From Bradyrhizobium sp. AZCC 1721 (GTDB taxonomy: Bacteria; Pseudomonadota; Alphaproteobacteria; Rhizobiales; Xanthobacteraceae), in assembly GCF_036924715.1 (NCBI RefSeq), contig NZ_JAZHSB010000001.1:1169001-1233000 (forward strand): a DNA stretch of 64,000 nucleotides. The letters are read 5' to 3'. Made by a program: the position numbers and the translations under genes. Of the stretch, positions 51,697-61,160 are shown piece after piece. The notes under the pieces are model-generated. The model searched no databases. It was not told the DNA's origin and saw only the letters and a list, made by a program, of their open reading frames with translations. Positions within the stretch are counted from its first letter, which is position 1; the number at the start of each line of letters is the position of its first letter.

Positions 51697-52749
51697 TCAT
51701 TTCAGGTCGAGCTTAGCGATGAGCTTGTAGTCGGTAGCGAGTGCCTTCAATTTTTCCCAGGTGGCGTCCTCGACCTCGATACCGTCGCGCCTGCGCTGCT
51801 GCTCGCGGATATGTTCGATCTCGCCGGGATAGAACACGCCGGGCGAGCCTTCCGACGGCGGCGTCGATTTGAGATAACGCGCGAACTCGCCGACCTCCTT
51901 CTCGAAATCCTTCAGGGGACGGAAGGCCGCAACGTTAAACACCGCCATGAAACATCCGTCGTTGTGCCGGCCGGTCGGCTCGACGCCAAAACCGAGGCCG
52001 GTGAGCAGGCCACAGAGCACTTCCACCATCGCCGCCAGCCCACTTCCCTTGTAGCCTTCGCTGCCGCCGAGCGGCAGCAGCGCGCCGCCCTTGCGATACT
52101 GGGTGGGGTCGGTGGTGTGCCGTCCGTCGGCGTCGATGATCCAGCCTTGCGGAATCCGTTCGCCGCGCGCGACCGACAGTGCGATCTTGCCGGCCGCCAC
52201 CGCCGAGGTGGCCATGTCAAGATAGAACGGCGCCTCAAGATCCGACGGCACCGCAATCGAGATCGGGTTGGTGCCGAGCCTTGCCTCGCGGCCGCCGAAC
52301 GGCGCGACATGTTTCGGCGAGCGGCCGGAATCCGCGGCGGCAATCCCGATCATGCCGGCCCGCATCGCCATCAGCGGGTAGGCGGCGAGACGCCCGACGT
52401 GGCTTTGCCGGAACACCGTGCAGGCGGCGACATTGGCGGTCTTCGCCTTCTCGATCGTCAGGGCCATCGCCTTGGCGTTGACATGAAAGCCGAACCCCCA
52501 ATGGCCGTCGATCACGGTCGTGGTCGGCGATTCCTGGACGATCGTCCATTTGGCGCCGGGCACGATATGGCCGGCCTTGATGCGGTCGATGTAGGTCGGG
52601 ATCGCGATCACCCCGTGCGAGTCGTGGCCGGCGAGATTGGCGTTGACGCAGCCGACAGCGACCGCACTGGCTTCCTCTTCAGTTGCACCGGCAGCCCTAA
52701 GCAGAGCCGCGCCGATTCGCGTGAGACGGTCGGCCTGGACCATCGGCAT
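51697..52749 (-). CDS. Ldh family oxidoreductase (malate/L-lactate dehydrogenase type)
   Basis: A 350-residue NAD(P)-dependent oxidoreductase. It has the family motifs LAGHDSHGVIAIPTYIDRIKAG, ACTVFRQSHVGRLAAYPLMA and LGTNPISIAVP, and GGSEGYKGSGLAAMVEVLCG near the end. The family oxidises 2-hydroxy acids; the exact substrate is unknown. The ATG at 52749 follows GAGGAAACTCCC; the longer frame to 52878 has a different codon style. It starts the LLM/fumarylacetoacetase group. The 381-base gap upstream contains no clear gene; a short palindrome TGCAAAATTCGAAAATTGCTTGCA lies near 52896-52920. Confidence 0.9.
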   Translation of the reverse strand: MPMVQADRLTRIGAALLRAAGATEEEASAVAVGCVNANLAGHDSHGVIAIPTYIDRIKAGHIVPGAKWTIVQESPTTTVIDGHWGFGFHVNAKAMALTIEKAKTANVAACTVFRQSHVGRLAAYPLMAMRAGMIGIAAADSGRSPKHVAPFGGREARLGTNPISIAVPSDLEAPFYLDMATSAVAAGKIALSVARGERIPQGWIIDADGRHTTDPTQYRKGGALLPLGGSEGYKGSGLAAMVEVLCGLLTGLGFGVEPTGRHNDGCFMAVFNVAAFRPLKDFEKEVGEFARYLKSTPPSEGSPGVFYPGEIEHIREQQRRRDGIEVEDATWEKLKALATDYKLIAKLDLK

Positions 52750-53130
52750 GGGAGTTTCCTCACCTTGAGCGCCCGCGCGAACCGCGGGTCGTGCTTGGTA
52801 CCGGCATGCTCTCAAAGCGCCCGCGCCAGGGCAAGCGTGGAAATATCCTGTTAGCCATGCCGTCAGCACGGCCCTCACGTATCTGGATTTTCATCCTGCA
52901 AAATTCGAAAATTGCTTGCAGCCGGTCCCGCATCCCGGCCGGCGCGCGCCAGCGGTATGGCTGACAAATCGTGAATGGGCCGTAGTTCTCCGGAGCAGCG
53001 TCGTTCGCCGTTGGTCTGACATTTACTCTGAATCGCAACTCGCGGCCGCCAATAACGAGCGTGTAGGCCTGTTGCACGCATAAAATCCGCAAGGGGCAGC
53101 CCGGCGCTGCCGGCAGGGAGCTTGGGGACG

Positions 53131-56100
53131 GTGACGACCGACATCGCGCGAACACTCGCGGCGTTGAATGCGACCAACGAAGCGATTCTGTACGCCAAAT
53201 CGCCCGAAGAACTATATGCGAAGGTCTGCGAAGCCGCGTTCTCGGTCGGCGACTTCCTGGCGGTCTCGGTCTTCCTGCTGGAGAGGGAAACCAATCTCCT
53301 GCGCTTCGCCGCCGGCTGCGGCGATGACGTGCCCCGCCTTCGCAGCATCGACATTTCGATCGTGGCTGGTACGCCCGAGGGTAACGGGGTTGCCGGGCCC
53401 GCCTTCCGTGACCGGCGCGCATGCGTCAGCAATGATTTCCTGAACGACCAGCGTTCTCTGGCCTGGCGCGAGGGCGCCAAGGCCAACCAGGTGGGCGCGG
53501 CGGCGGCGCTGCCGCTGATCTGCAATGGCCAGAGCGTCGGCGTGCTGCTGGTCTCGCGGCGCGAGGCGCACTCGATCGACGCGCAGCTCGTATCGATGCT
53601 GGAGCGCGTCTCGGCAAACATTTCGTTTGCGCTCGATAATTTCGACCACGAGGCCGCACGAAAGAACGGCGAGCGTGCGATGCGGCGGTTGAACCGGATG
53701 TTCGGCGCCATCAGCGCGACCAACGAAGCCATTCTTCGCGCCAAGACCGAACAAGATCTCTATCAGCGTGTTTGCGACGCCGCGGTATACAGCGGCAAAT
53801 CCGCGGCCACAGTGGTCCTGCTCGCAGAGCCGGACTCGATCTGGCTGAAGCCGGCCGCCGGGACGGGCGCAATCGTCGAACAGATCATGCGAGCGCCGTT
53901 CTCGATCGACGCGGGCAACCCGTACGGAACGGGCGTCTGCGGCAAGGCATTCCGGACACAGCAGCCGGCCGTCAACAACGACATCCTCAATTCGACACAG
54001 GGGCAGCCTTGGCATCAGGCCACCCGCGAGACGGGCGTTATCGCCTGCGTCGCCGCTCCCTTGATTAAGGCGGATGAGAGTATCGGCGTGCTGCTGTTCT
54101 TCGTCGGAAAGCTGTGGGCGGAGGATGAAGAGATCGTCGCGCTGATGGCGCGGATTGCGGAAAACGTCTCCTTCGCGCTGGAAAACTTCGAGCGCGCCAG
54201 CGAGAAGGCGCGGGCCGACGCCCAGAAGCAACGTCTGGCGCGCATGCTGGCGGCGCTCAGCGCCACCAACGAAGCGATCGTCCGCGCGACGTCGCGGGCC
54301 GAGCTGTTCGAACTGGTGTGCGAAGCTGCCGCAAACGGCGGACGGTTCAACTCGACCAGTATCCTGTTGGCCCGCCCCGACAGCCACGATATCGATCTGG
54401 TCGCCGTTGCAGGGCCGACGGCAGACAACATGCGGCGGGTCAAGGTCTCGACCAACGCGGATCTGCCTGAAGGGCGCGGTCTCTGCGGCAATGCGTTCCG
54501 CTCCAGGCGAGCTTGCATCGCAAACGACTTTCGGACCGATCCGCGAGGATCGGCATTTCGTCAGTTCATTCACAGCGACGGTGCTATGTCTGGCGCCGCA
54601 TTTCCGCTGCTCGTTTCCGGTCAGCCCGTCGGCGTGATGTTCTTCATCTCGTCCGAGAAAGACACGTTTACGCCCGAATTTGTCGAACTGCTGCAGCGGC
54701 TCACGGAGAATGTGTCGTTCGCGCTGGAAAATTTCGACCGTGCGGACGAGAAGGCGAGGACCGAAAGTCAGAAAGAGCGCCTGACGCGGATGTTCGCTGC
54801 TTTGAGCAGGACCAACGAAGCCATCATGCGGGCCAAGTCCCGCACGGAGCTCTTTGATCTCGTGTGCGAAGCTGCAGCAAATGGCGGCAGGTTCACGTCG
54901 GCCACCATTGCGCTGGCAACTCCGGGCAGCGACCTTCTCAGGATCGTGGCTGCCTCCGGCCCGGCAGCCGAGACGACGCGCCATGTCAGGTTGTCAACCG
55001 ATGAAAGCCGTCCCGAGGGACGTGGGCTCAGCGGAACGGCGTTCCGAACCAGGCGTCCATGCATCACCAATGATTATGTTGGCGACCAGCGCGTTGCCGC
55101 CTTCCAAGCCGTCGTAGGTAGCTATGGCGCTCAGTCGGGCGCTGCCTTTCCCCTCCTGGTGCATGACGAGCCAGTTGGCGTCATGATTTACATGTCCCTG
55201 GATAAGGACACTTTCACTCCCGAATTCTCGGAACTGCTGCAGCGATTGGCCGACAACGTATCTTTCGCGCTGGAGAATTTCGACCGCGCCGACGACAAGG
55301 CGAGGACCGAAATCCAGAAGGAGCGCCTGACGCGCATGCTGGCGGCGCTGAGCGCGACCAATGAGGCGATCATCCGTGCGACGTCGCGGGCGGAACTGTT
55401 CGACCTGGTGTGCGAGGCCGCGGCTGACGGCGGCAAGTTTACCCTGACTTCCATCGTGTTGACGAAACCCGACAGCGACTATCTCGACGTTGTCGCTGCC
55501 GCCGGCCCGACTGCCCTCAGCGCACGTCTGGCAAAGATATCGGCCAGTGAGGCGCACCCGGAGGGACGTGGGCTGTGCGGCCAGGCGATCCGTTCGCAGC
55601 GCGCCTGCATCATCAACGATTACCTCGCTGATCCCAATACCGAGGCGTTTCATCACAGCGCGCGTCTTGATGGTACGAATTCCGGCGCTTCATTTCCCCT
55701 GCTGGTGCATGGGAAAGCCGTCGGCGTGATGTCGTTCATGTCGCTCGAGAAGGATACGTTCACGCCCGAATTTGCCGAGTTGTTGCAACGGCTCGTCGAC
55801 AACGTGTCCTTTGCGCTGGAGAATTTCGACCGCGCGGATGAAAAGACCCGCGCGGACGAGCGGATCGAGTACCTGGCATCGCACGACAGCCTGACCAACC
55901 TGCCGAACCGGGAAATGTTCAACGGTATGCTTCGCCGCGCGATCGACGCCGCTGCGCGCTACCAGCGGCAGTTTGCGCTGCTGTTTATCGACCTCGACAG
56001 GTTCAAGGTCATCAACGATTCGCTGGGGCATGACGCCGGCGACATGTTGCTGGTGGAAATCGGCGACAGGCTACGCCGCGCGCTGCGCTCGAGCGACGTC

Positions 56101-57219
56101 GTGGCGCGGCTCGGCGGCGACGAGTTCGTGGTCATTCTGGAGGAGGCGGCCGAGCGTCACGAGGTGGAGCGCATAGCCGGCGAGCTTCTCTCCGTACTGG
56201 GCCAGCCGCTGCAGCTCAGCGGTCACGAATGCCACACCACCGCCTCGATCGGAATTGCGATGTATCCGTCGGATGGTACCGACATGCAGACGCTGACCAA
56301 GAACGCCGACATGGCGATGTATCTGGCCAAGGAGGACGGCAAGAACGGCTTCCGCTTCTTTACCAAGGAGATCAAGACGCAGTCGATCGAGCGGTTGACG
56401 CTGGAGAGCGCGCTTCGCCGCGCGCTGGAGCGCGACCAGTTCTCGCTGCATTATCAGCCGAAGATCGACATGGCGAGCGGCCAGATCACCGGCGTCGAGG
56501 CGCTGCTGCGCTGGGTACACCCTGAATTCGGCACCGTCTCCCCGGGACAATTCATCCCGATCGCCGAAGAAACCGGCCTGATCGTTCCGATCGGCTGCTG
56601 GGTGCTCAAGGAAGCCTGCGCGCAGAACATGGCCTGGCAGCGCCGTGGCCTGCGGCCGGTGACAATGGCGGTCAACCTGTCGCCGCGACAATTCGCCGAT
56701 CCGCATCTGCTGCACGATGTCGACGAGGCGCTGTTGGCAAGCGGCATGTCGCCGGTGCTGCTGCAGCTTGAAGTCACCGAAAGCATGGTGATGCGGAATG
56801 TCTCGCGCGCGATCAAGGTGCTCGACGCGATCCAGAGCCGCGGCATTCGCCTTGCGATCGACGATTTCGGAACCGGCTATTCGTCGATGTCGCTAATGAA
56901 ACAGTTCCCGATCGATACCATCAAGATCGATCGCTCTTTCATTCGCGACCTGCCTGTCGATTCCGAAGACCAGGCGATTGCGCAGGCGATCATCAGCATG
57001 GGCAAGGCGCTTGGCATGACCGTCATTGCGGAGGGTGTCGAGACTGTCGAGCAGGAGGTGTTTCTGCGCAATCACGCCTGCGACGAGATGCAGGGCTTTC
57101 TGTTCTCGAAACCGCTGCCTGCAAAGCAGATGGCTGATTTGCTTCGGGCCGAACCGCGGCTCGCCTCGCCGCCGCTACAGCCGGAAGCCGGGTCAGGGTT
57201 GGAACGCACCGTCGTCTGA
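53131..57219 (+). CDS. Five-GAF, GGDEF and EAL bifunctional c-di-GMP protein
   Basis: A 1362-residue soluble protein. Five GAF domains occupy about residues 10-170, 187-353, 367-535, 547-716 and 730-896, each opening with LSATNEAI-type sequence (ISATNEAILRA, LSATNEAIVRA, LSRTNEAIMRA). Each ends in SFALENFDRA-type helices. A GGDEF domain follows (about 912-1080) with intact GGDEF and an RSSD I-site five residues before it, then an EAL domain (about 1087-1340) with GVEALLRW, LEVTESMVM, AIDDFGTGYSSM, IKIDRSFI and VIAEGVETVEQ. Both catalytic sites look intact. No membrane segments are visible. I prefer the GTG at 53131 (the TTG at 53122 leaves no room for a ribosome site). Confidence 0.9.
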   Translation: MTTDIARTLAALNATNEAILYAKSPEELYAKVCEAAFSVGDFLAVSVFLLERETNLLRFAAGCGDDVPRLRSIDISIVAGTPEGNGVAGPAFRDRRACVSNDFLNDQRSLAWREGAKANQVGAAAALPLICNGQSVGVLLVSRREAHSIDAQLVSMLERVSANISFALDNFDHEAARKNGERAMRRLNRMFGAISATNEAILRAKTEQDLYQRVCDAAVYSGKSAATVVLLAEPDSIWLKPAAGTGAIVEQIMRAPFSIDAGNPYGTGVCGKAFRTQQPAVNNDILNSTQGQPWHQATRETGVIACVAAPLIKADESIGVLLFFVGKLWAEDEEIVALMARIAENVSFALENFERASEKARADAQKQRLARMLAALSATNEAIVRATSRAELFELVCEAAANGGRFNSTSILLARPDSHDIDLVAVAGPTADNMRRVKVSTNADLPEGRGLCGNAFRSRRACIANDFRTDPRGSAFRQFIHSDGAMSGAAFPLLVSGQPVGVMFFISSEKDTFTPEFVELLQRLTENVSFALENFDRADEKARTESQKERLTRMFAALSRTNEAIMRAKSRTELFDLVCEAAANGGRFTSATIALATPGSDLLRIVAASGPAAETTRHVRLSTDESRPEGRGLSGTAFRTRRPCITNDYVGDQRVAAFQAVVGSYGAQSGAAFPLLVHDEPVGVMIYMSLDKDTFTPEFSELLQRLADNVSFALENFDRADDKARTEIQKERLTRMLAALSATNEAIIRATSRAELFDLVCEAAADGGKFTLTSIVLTKPDSDYLDVVAAAGPTALSARLAKISASEAHPEGRGLCGQAIRSQRACIINDYLADPNTEAFHHSARLDGTNSGASFPLLVHGKAVGVMSFMSLEKDTFTPEFAELLQRLVDNVSFALENFDRADEKTRADERIEYLASHDSLTNLPNREMFNGMLRRAIDAAARYQRQFALLFIDLDRFKVINDSLGHDAGDMLLVEIGDRLRRALRSSDVVARLGGDEFVVILEEAAERHEVERIAGELLSVLGQPLQLSGHECHTTASIGIAMYPSDGTDMQTLTKNADMAMYLAKEDGKNGFRFFTKEIKTQSIERLTLESALRRALERDQFSLHYQPKIDMASGQITGVEALLRWVHPEFGTVSPGQFIPIAEETGLIVPIGCWVLKEACAQNMAWQRRGLRPVTMAVNLSPRQFADPHLLHDVDEALLASGMSPVLLQLEVTESMVMRNVSRAIKVLDAIQSRGIRLAIDDFGTGYSSMSLMKQFPIDTIKIDRSFIRDLPVDSEDQAIAQAIISMGKALGMTVIAEGVETVEQEVFLRNHACDEMQGFLFSKPLPAKQMADLLRAEPRLASPPLQPEAGSGLERTVV

Positions 57220-57531
57220 CGGCTGCGGGTGCAGTTCACGCGCGAGCTTGGTGTCCGAAGCCTTGCGCGGAAAGTCGTCCGGCCAGGGCAGGGTCGTCTG
57301 TCCCGCAATGGCTTTGAGAAGGAGTTTTGCCGCGGCGGCATATGTCGCCTGGTTGGGCAAGCCAAGCTCGGCACACCATTCCGCCGACAGGGATTGCGGC
57401 GCGCTGCGCAACTCCATCGCCGGTCCCCACCACCATGCCGGGGCGGGCGATCGTTCGCTTTCGGGAACAGCCCGCCAGCGTGCATACTCGCCGATCAAGC
57501 GTTCGAACTGCAATCGCGCCGCCGGATGCAT
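57193..57531 (-). CDS. Conserved hypothetical small protein
   Basis: A 112-residue protein beginning MHPAARLQFERLIGEYARWRAVPESERSPAPAWWWGPAMELR, rich in tryptophan near residue 33. I do not recognise a family. AGGAGATGAG precedes the ATG at 57531. The last 27 bases overlap the 3' end of the GGDEF-EAL gene on the other strand, so the two are convergent and overlapping. Its codon use is GC-rich in the third position like its neighbours. Confidence 0.65.
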   Translation of the reverse strand: MHPAARLQFERLIGEYARWRAVPESERSPAPAWWWGPAMELRSAPQSLSAEWCAELGLPNQATYAAAAKLLLKAIAGQTTLPWPDDFPRKASDTKLARELHPQPSDDGAFQP

Positions 57532-57591
57532 CTCATCTCCTGTCATCCGATGATATCCACATCCGCACGCGGCGCAATGCGTGTCGGCCGG

Positions 57592-57831
57592 TCACTGCCG
57601 GCCGTGCTGCCAGTGCGCGGTCACATCCGCGCCCGATTTATTGAGATGCACGTGCTGATCGACATGATCGACCCATGACACCGGAATGAAGTGGTGATGC
57701 TCGCCATCAGGCGAGCTCTGCTTGGTCAGCTTGATCTTGTCGATTCCTTCCAGATGATCGACTTTTCCGACCGTCTTCTTGTCCGACGAGATGACGTCCA
57801 TGTGTTCCTTGATCTGCGCGGTAACAGCCAT
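57592..57831 (-). CDS. DUF2171 domain protein
   Basis: A 79-residue protein, AVTAQIKEHMDVISSDKKTVGKVDHLEGIDKIKLTKQSS followed by FIPVSWVDHVDQHVHLNKSGADV. This matches DUF2171, small PRC-barrel-like proteins of unknown role often beside stress genes. It has no signal peptide. Confidence 0.85.
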   Translation of the reverse strand: MAVTAQIKEHMDVISSDKKTVGKVDHLEGIDKIKLTKQSSPDGEHHHFIPVSWVDHVDQHVHLNKSGADVTAHWQHGRQ

Positions 57832-57919
57832 GTTCTACATCCCTAAAGCTGGTTGAGAACATAAAAACGCACCGCATCAAAAATAGTTGCCCGCGGGAAT
57901 TGACCGGCGAGGCCCGGGG

Positions 57920-58387
57920 TCACTTCTCTTCTGCCGCCGTCGAGGTCGCCGGACCTTCGCCCATGATCAGCAGCACGGCGTCTTCATCCTTGGCGCCGTC
58001 CCAATGCACCTGCTTGCCGAAATGCGTGACGAAACTGCCGGCCGGCATCGGCATCGTGTTGGCCGGATCGAATTTCGGCCCTGTGCCGACCCACCACGTG
58101 CCCTGCAGCACGACGATGTAGCGATCGTTGGGATGGAAGTGCGGACGGCTGAAATGATTGCCCTTGGTCCACTTGTTGTAGACCATGTAGAAGCCGGGTT
58201 TTGCGGGATCGCCGACCACGACGGCACTTTGCGCGCCGGCCGCATTGACCGGGCCCCAGGGAATCTGGTCCGGCAGTTTGTAAGCGACCGCGGCCGGATT
58301 GAGTTCCGCCGCAGCGGTCATGCCCGTCATTGCAATGAACGCCGGCAGTATCACGAGGCATCGCCAAGACCCGCTTGTCAGCTTCAT
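57920..58387 (-). CDS. Secreted cupin-fold protein
   Basis: A 155-residue exported protein with signal peptide (SWRCLVILPAFIAMTGMTAAAE) and a cupin-like barrel: NHFSRPHFHPNDRYIVVLQGTWWVGTG and FVTHFGKQVHWDG carry the metal-binding His residues. It would bind a metal in the periplasm; no catalytic role is inferred. The ATG at 58387 begins the signal peptide; the longer frame to 58480 has no clear N-terminal signal. It is divergent from the DUF1080 gene. Confidence 0.75.
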   Translation of the reverse strand: MKLTSGSWRCLVILPAFIAMTGMTAAAELNPAAVAYKLPDQIPWGPVNAAGAQSAVVVGDPAKPGFYMVYNKWTKGNHFSRPHFHPNDRYIVVLQGTWWVGTGPKFDPANTMPMPAGSFVTHFGKQVHWDGAKDEDAVLLIMGEGPATSTAAEEK

Positions 58388-58602
58388 GGATTCCTCCGAT
58401 CGGCTCGTGAGCCGAGGGCTCATGTCTGTGGGTCCATCCACGCTAGCCGCTCCCGTTCTCGTGGGACAAGGTGGGTACATGCATGCGTGACCGGCTGCGA
58501 TACGTACGATGCGTATGACGCAACTGCAGCATGAAAAACGGATTTCCGCCCGGCTTTGTGATGCTAGGTTACCGGCCCAACCAAGAGCAGCATGGGAGGG
58601 CT

Positions 58603-59211
58603 ATGTTCATGAAGCGTTTGTCGAGACTTGCGGCCGGCCTGTTGATGGGTGCGGCCGCCGTTCAATTTTCCAGCGTCGCGTCCGGCCAGAGCGATGGCTG
58701 GGTGACGCTTGTCGACGGCACCAAGATGGGCGACTGGACCGAGGTCGGCAAAGCCAACTGGGCGATGAAGGACGGCGCGCTGGTCGCAGACAAGATCACT
58801 GAAGGCAAGGATCCCTCGTATCTCGTCAGCAAGGCCTCCTACAAGGATTTCGAGATGAAGGTCGAGTTCTGGGCCGACGATGACGCCAACAGCGGAATTT
58901 TCATTCGCTGCGACCAGTCGACCAAAATCGATGCCAAGACTTGCTATGAGGTCAACATCTTCGACAAGCGGCCCGATCCGACCTACGGCACCGGCGCGAT
59001 TGTCGATGTGGCCAAGGTCGACCCGATGCCGAAGGCGGGCGGCAAATGGAACACCTACGAAATCACGGCCAAGGGCTCGCAACTCGTCGTCGTGCTGAAC
59101 GGACAGAAGACCGTTGATGTTCAGGACTCAAAACACGCCAGCGGCCCGTTCGCGCTGCAGTACGGCTCTGGCGTGATCAAATTCCGCAAGGTGCAGATCA
59201 AACCGCTGTAA
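58603..59211 (+). CDS. DUF1080 family secreted protein (3-keto-disaccharide hydrolase-like fold)
   Basis: A 202-residue exported protein. Signal peptide LSRLAAGLLMGAAAVQFSSVASGQ precedes a jelly-roll domain with WVTLVDGTKMGDWTEVG, SYLVSKASYKDFEMKVEFWADDDANSGIFIRC and FALQYGSGVIKFRKVQIKPL. These segments match DUF1080 (concanavalin-like), in which some members cleave 3-keto-glycosides and others bind sugars. Cys residues in IRCDQSTK and KTCYEVN could form a disulfide. The ATG at 58603 follows GGGAGGGCT. It is not linked to a clear operon. Confidence 0.85.
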   Translation: MFMKRLSRLAAGLLMGAAAVQFSSVASGQSDGWVTLVDGTKMGDWTEVGKANWAMKDGALVADKITEGKDPSYLVSKASYKDFEMKVEFWADDDANSGIFIRCDQSTKIDAKTCYEVNIFDKRPDPTYGTGAIVDVAKVDPMPKAGGKWNTYEITAKGSQLVVVLNGQKTVDVQDSKHASGPFALQYGSGVIKFRKVQIKPL

Positions 59212-59374
59212 AGTCGTTGGGGCTTGTGCCGCTCTTTGGGCCTCTCCCGCGTGCGGGGGAGGCAGAGGCGGCCTCCGGCCGCCGTTCTTCAAGATGACGC
59301 TGATGCGGAGCATCAGCTTCGGGTGGGGGTGTCGCCGCACCGGGATTGTCGACATTGAAGCGGAAGTCGATCCG

Positions 59375-59674
59375 CCTCAATCCCGACCAGGCGCACCTGT
59401 CTTCAGCGGGTACATCACGGCACCATTCGGCCTCGAATGGCACCGAGAGTTTGCGCATCTGCACGGCAAGCGCATGAGCTATCCCGAATGGGGCGTGGGC
59501 AATTTCGGCGACAATCCGTTCTTCATTCAGCAGATGCACCATTGGTTCATGAAGAACGAAGACAGGATTGCCTACTCTGCGTATTTCGACGTCAACGGGG
59601 CTTGGCCCACCCAGATCGACAACGGCCAGTTTCCGAACTCGCAAAGACTGTTCCGAAAACTGTTCAGCCGCTGA
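59375..59674 (+). pseudogene. C-terminal fragment of a GH26-like glycosyl hydrolase
   Basis: About 95 codons read PFGLEWHREFAHLHGKRMSYPEWGVGN, DNPFFIQQMHHWFMKN and AYFDVNGAWPTQIDNGQFPNSQRLFRKLF. The SYPEWG segment and the surrounding order look like the C-terminal end of a TIM-barrel glycosidase of the GH26 type, with the nucleophile Glu in PEWG. The upstream part of the barrel is missing; instead there is dispersed-repeat sequence (59215-59370). I read this as a decayed gene, not an independent protein. Rest of the 59212-59887 gap: no other gene. Confidence 0.6.
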
Positions 59675-59887
59675 TCTGCACTCAGCGTTCGTTCAGTGCG
59701 CATTAACTCCATCCATTAACCGTCGCCGGAATTCGGTCCGTCACGTTTCGCTGCCGGATCGGTTCTTGCACCACCGTGCGCGTTACGTCCGCAAGGACGG
59801 GATAATCCCCGAGCGAGCGGCTTTATCGAGACGGAAATGTCCCGGAATTAATCCGGCAATCCCGTTTCGGGACGATGAGACATATTC

Positions 59888-60931
59888 GTGAACGACCAGA
59901 CTTTCATGGCAGAGAGCTCGATTGGCGATATCAGGATGGACCGGCCTGATCCGGCGGTCAGGGTTCTGCGTGCGCTGGTGGCGGCTTCACCGGCGCTCGA
60001 TCCAGGAATCGAAACGGTGGTGTGCATCCCCTGTTTTCGCCGTCCCGAATACCTGCGCCGGACGCTGCAGTCGCTTGCCGTTCAGCGCACCAGCCGCCGC
60101 TTCGCCATCGTGATGGTGGAGAACGATGCGTCGAGGAGCGAGAGCGTGCCGGTTGCCGCCGAATACCTCACGTCGGGGAAATTCTCGGGGCTCTGCGTGA
60201 TCGAGCCGCGGCAGGGGAACTGCTATGCCATCAATGCCGCCTTCGAGACGGCGCTGCAGATGTTCCCGCTGGCCACCAGCTTCCTGATGATCGACGATGA
60301 CGAAATCGCTTCGCTGGATTGGCTGGAGCAGAGGGTAGGGACCGCGGGGGCGACCGGCGCCGACATCGTCGGCGGTCCGGTATTTCCTGAATTCGATGTC
60401 GAACGGAAGCGTGGGCTGCGGCGCCATCCCGCGTTTGCACCGGCCTACGACGCCTCAGGTCCGGTGCCGGTAATCTATCGCTGCGGCAATTGCCTGATCC
60501 GGCGCGCGGTGTTTGATCGGTTGGGCATGCCGGCGTTCGACCTCCGTTTCAATTTTCTCGGCGGCGGAGACACCGATTTCTTCTACCGCTGTAGAAGGCT
60601 TGGCCTGCGGTTTCATTGGGCGGCCGAAGCCGCGATCAGCGAGACCGTGCCGCAAAGCCGGACCAGCCTCAAATGGCTGGCAATACGGGGCCTGCGGATC
60701 GGCGCGATCAATTATCACGTCCAGCGCAAGGCGACGTTCTGGTTACGGGCGAAGCTGACCGCCAAACTGCTGGCCGCCCTGCCGCTTTCGCTCGGCTACG
60801 CCGTGCACGCAGTCTTCACCGAGCGTGAGTGGACCATTGCCATGCATCCCATCACGGTGGCGATCGGCAGCGTGCTGGCCGCGTTCGGCCTCGAGCCGCA
60901 GCCCTACAAGGCATCGAAGATCGTCTCATGA
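59888..60931 (+). CDS. Family 2 glycosyltransferase
   Basis: A 347-residue GT-A glycosyltransferase. The nucleotide-sugar site is visible: VVCIPCFRRPEYLRRTLQSLAVQRTS, then FLMIDDDEIASLDWLEQ (DxD-type), and GGGDTDFFYRCRRLGLRF near residue 220. A hydrophobic segment LAALPLSLGYAVHAVFTE near the C-terminus may anchor it. The start is GTG at 59888. Donor and acceptor are unknown; a GH26-like fragment immediately upstream hints at a former polysaccharide locus. Confidence 0.88.
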   Translation: MNDQTFMAESSIGDIRMDRPDPAVRVLRALVAASPALDPGIETVVCIPCFRRPEYLRRTLQSLAVQRTSRRFAIVMVENDASRSESVPVAAEYLTSGKFSGLCVIEPRQGNCYAINAAFETALQMFPLATSFLMIDDDEIASLDWLEQRVGTAGATGADIVGGPVFPEFDVERKRGLRRHPAFAPAYDASGPVPVIYRCGNCLIRRAVFDRLGMPAFDLRFNFLGGGDTDFFYRCRRLGLRFHWAAEAAISETVPQSRTSLKWLAIRGLRIGAINYHVQRKATFWLRAKLTAKLLAALPLSLGYAVHAVFTEREWTIAMHPITVAIGSVLAAFGLEPQPYKASKIVS

Positions 60932-61160
60932 GACAGCTCATCGGCGCATCCGAAATCCGCGACGTCCCCCACTGTCGCGCGATAAGAGCTGACACATTGT
61001 TGCCGCACGGGAACTGCCGTGCAAATCTGCAACACGTGCCAGGATTATGCAGCCGTTCATCGTGTGTTCGCGAGAGTTGATGATCCGTTTAGCCGCACGC
61101 GCGTATGCTGCGCTTCGGGTGATGGGCTACTCGTGAATTGCTGCCGTGGGGAGAGCCAAC

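Noticed and set aside
53212..54984. 590-codon open frame antisense to the GAF domains
   Set aside because: The plus strand encodes repeated GAF motifs; the antisense frame follows from high GC at codon positions.
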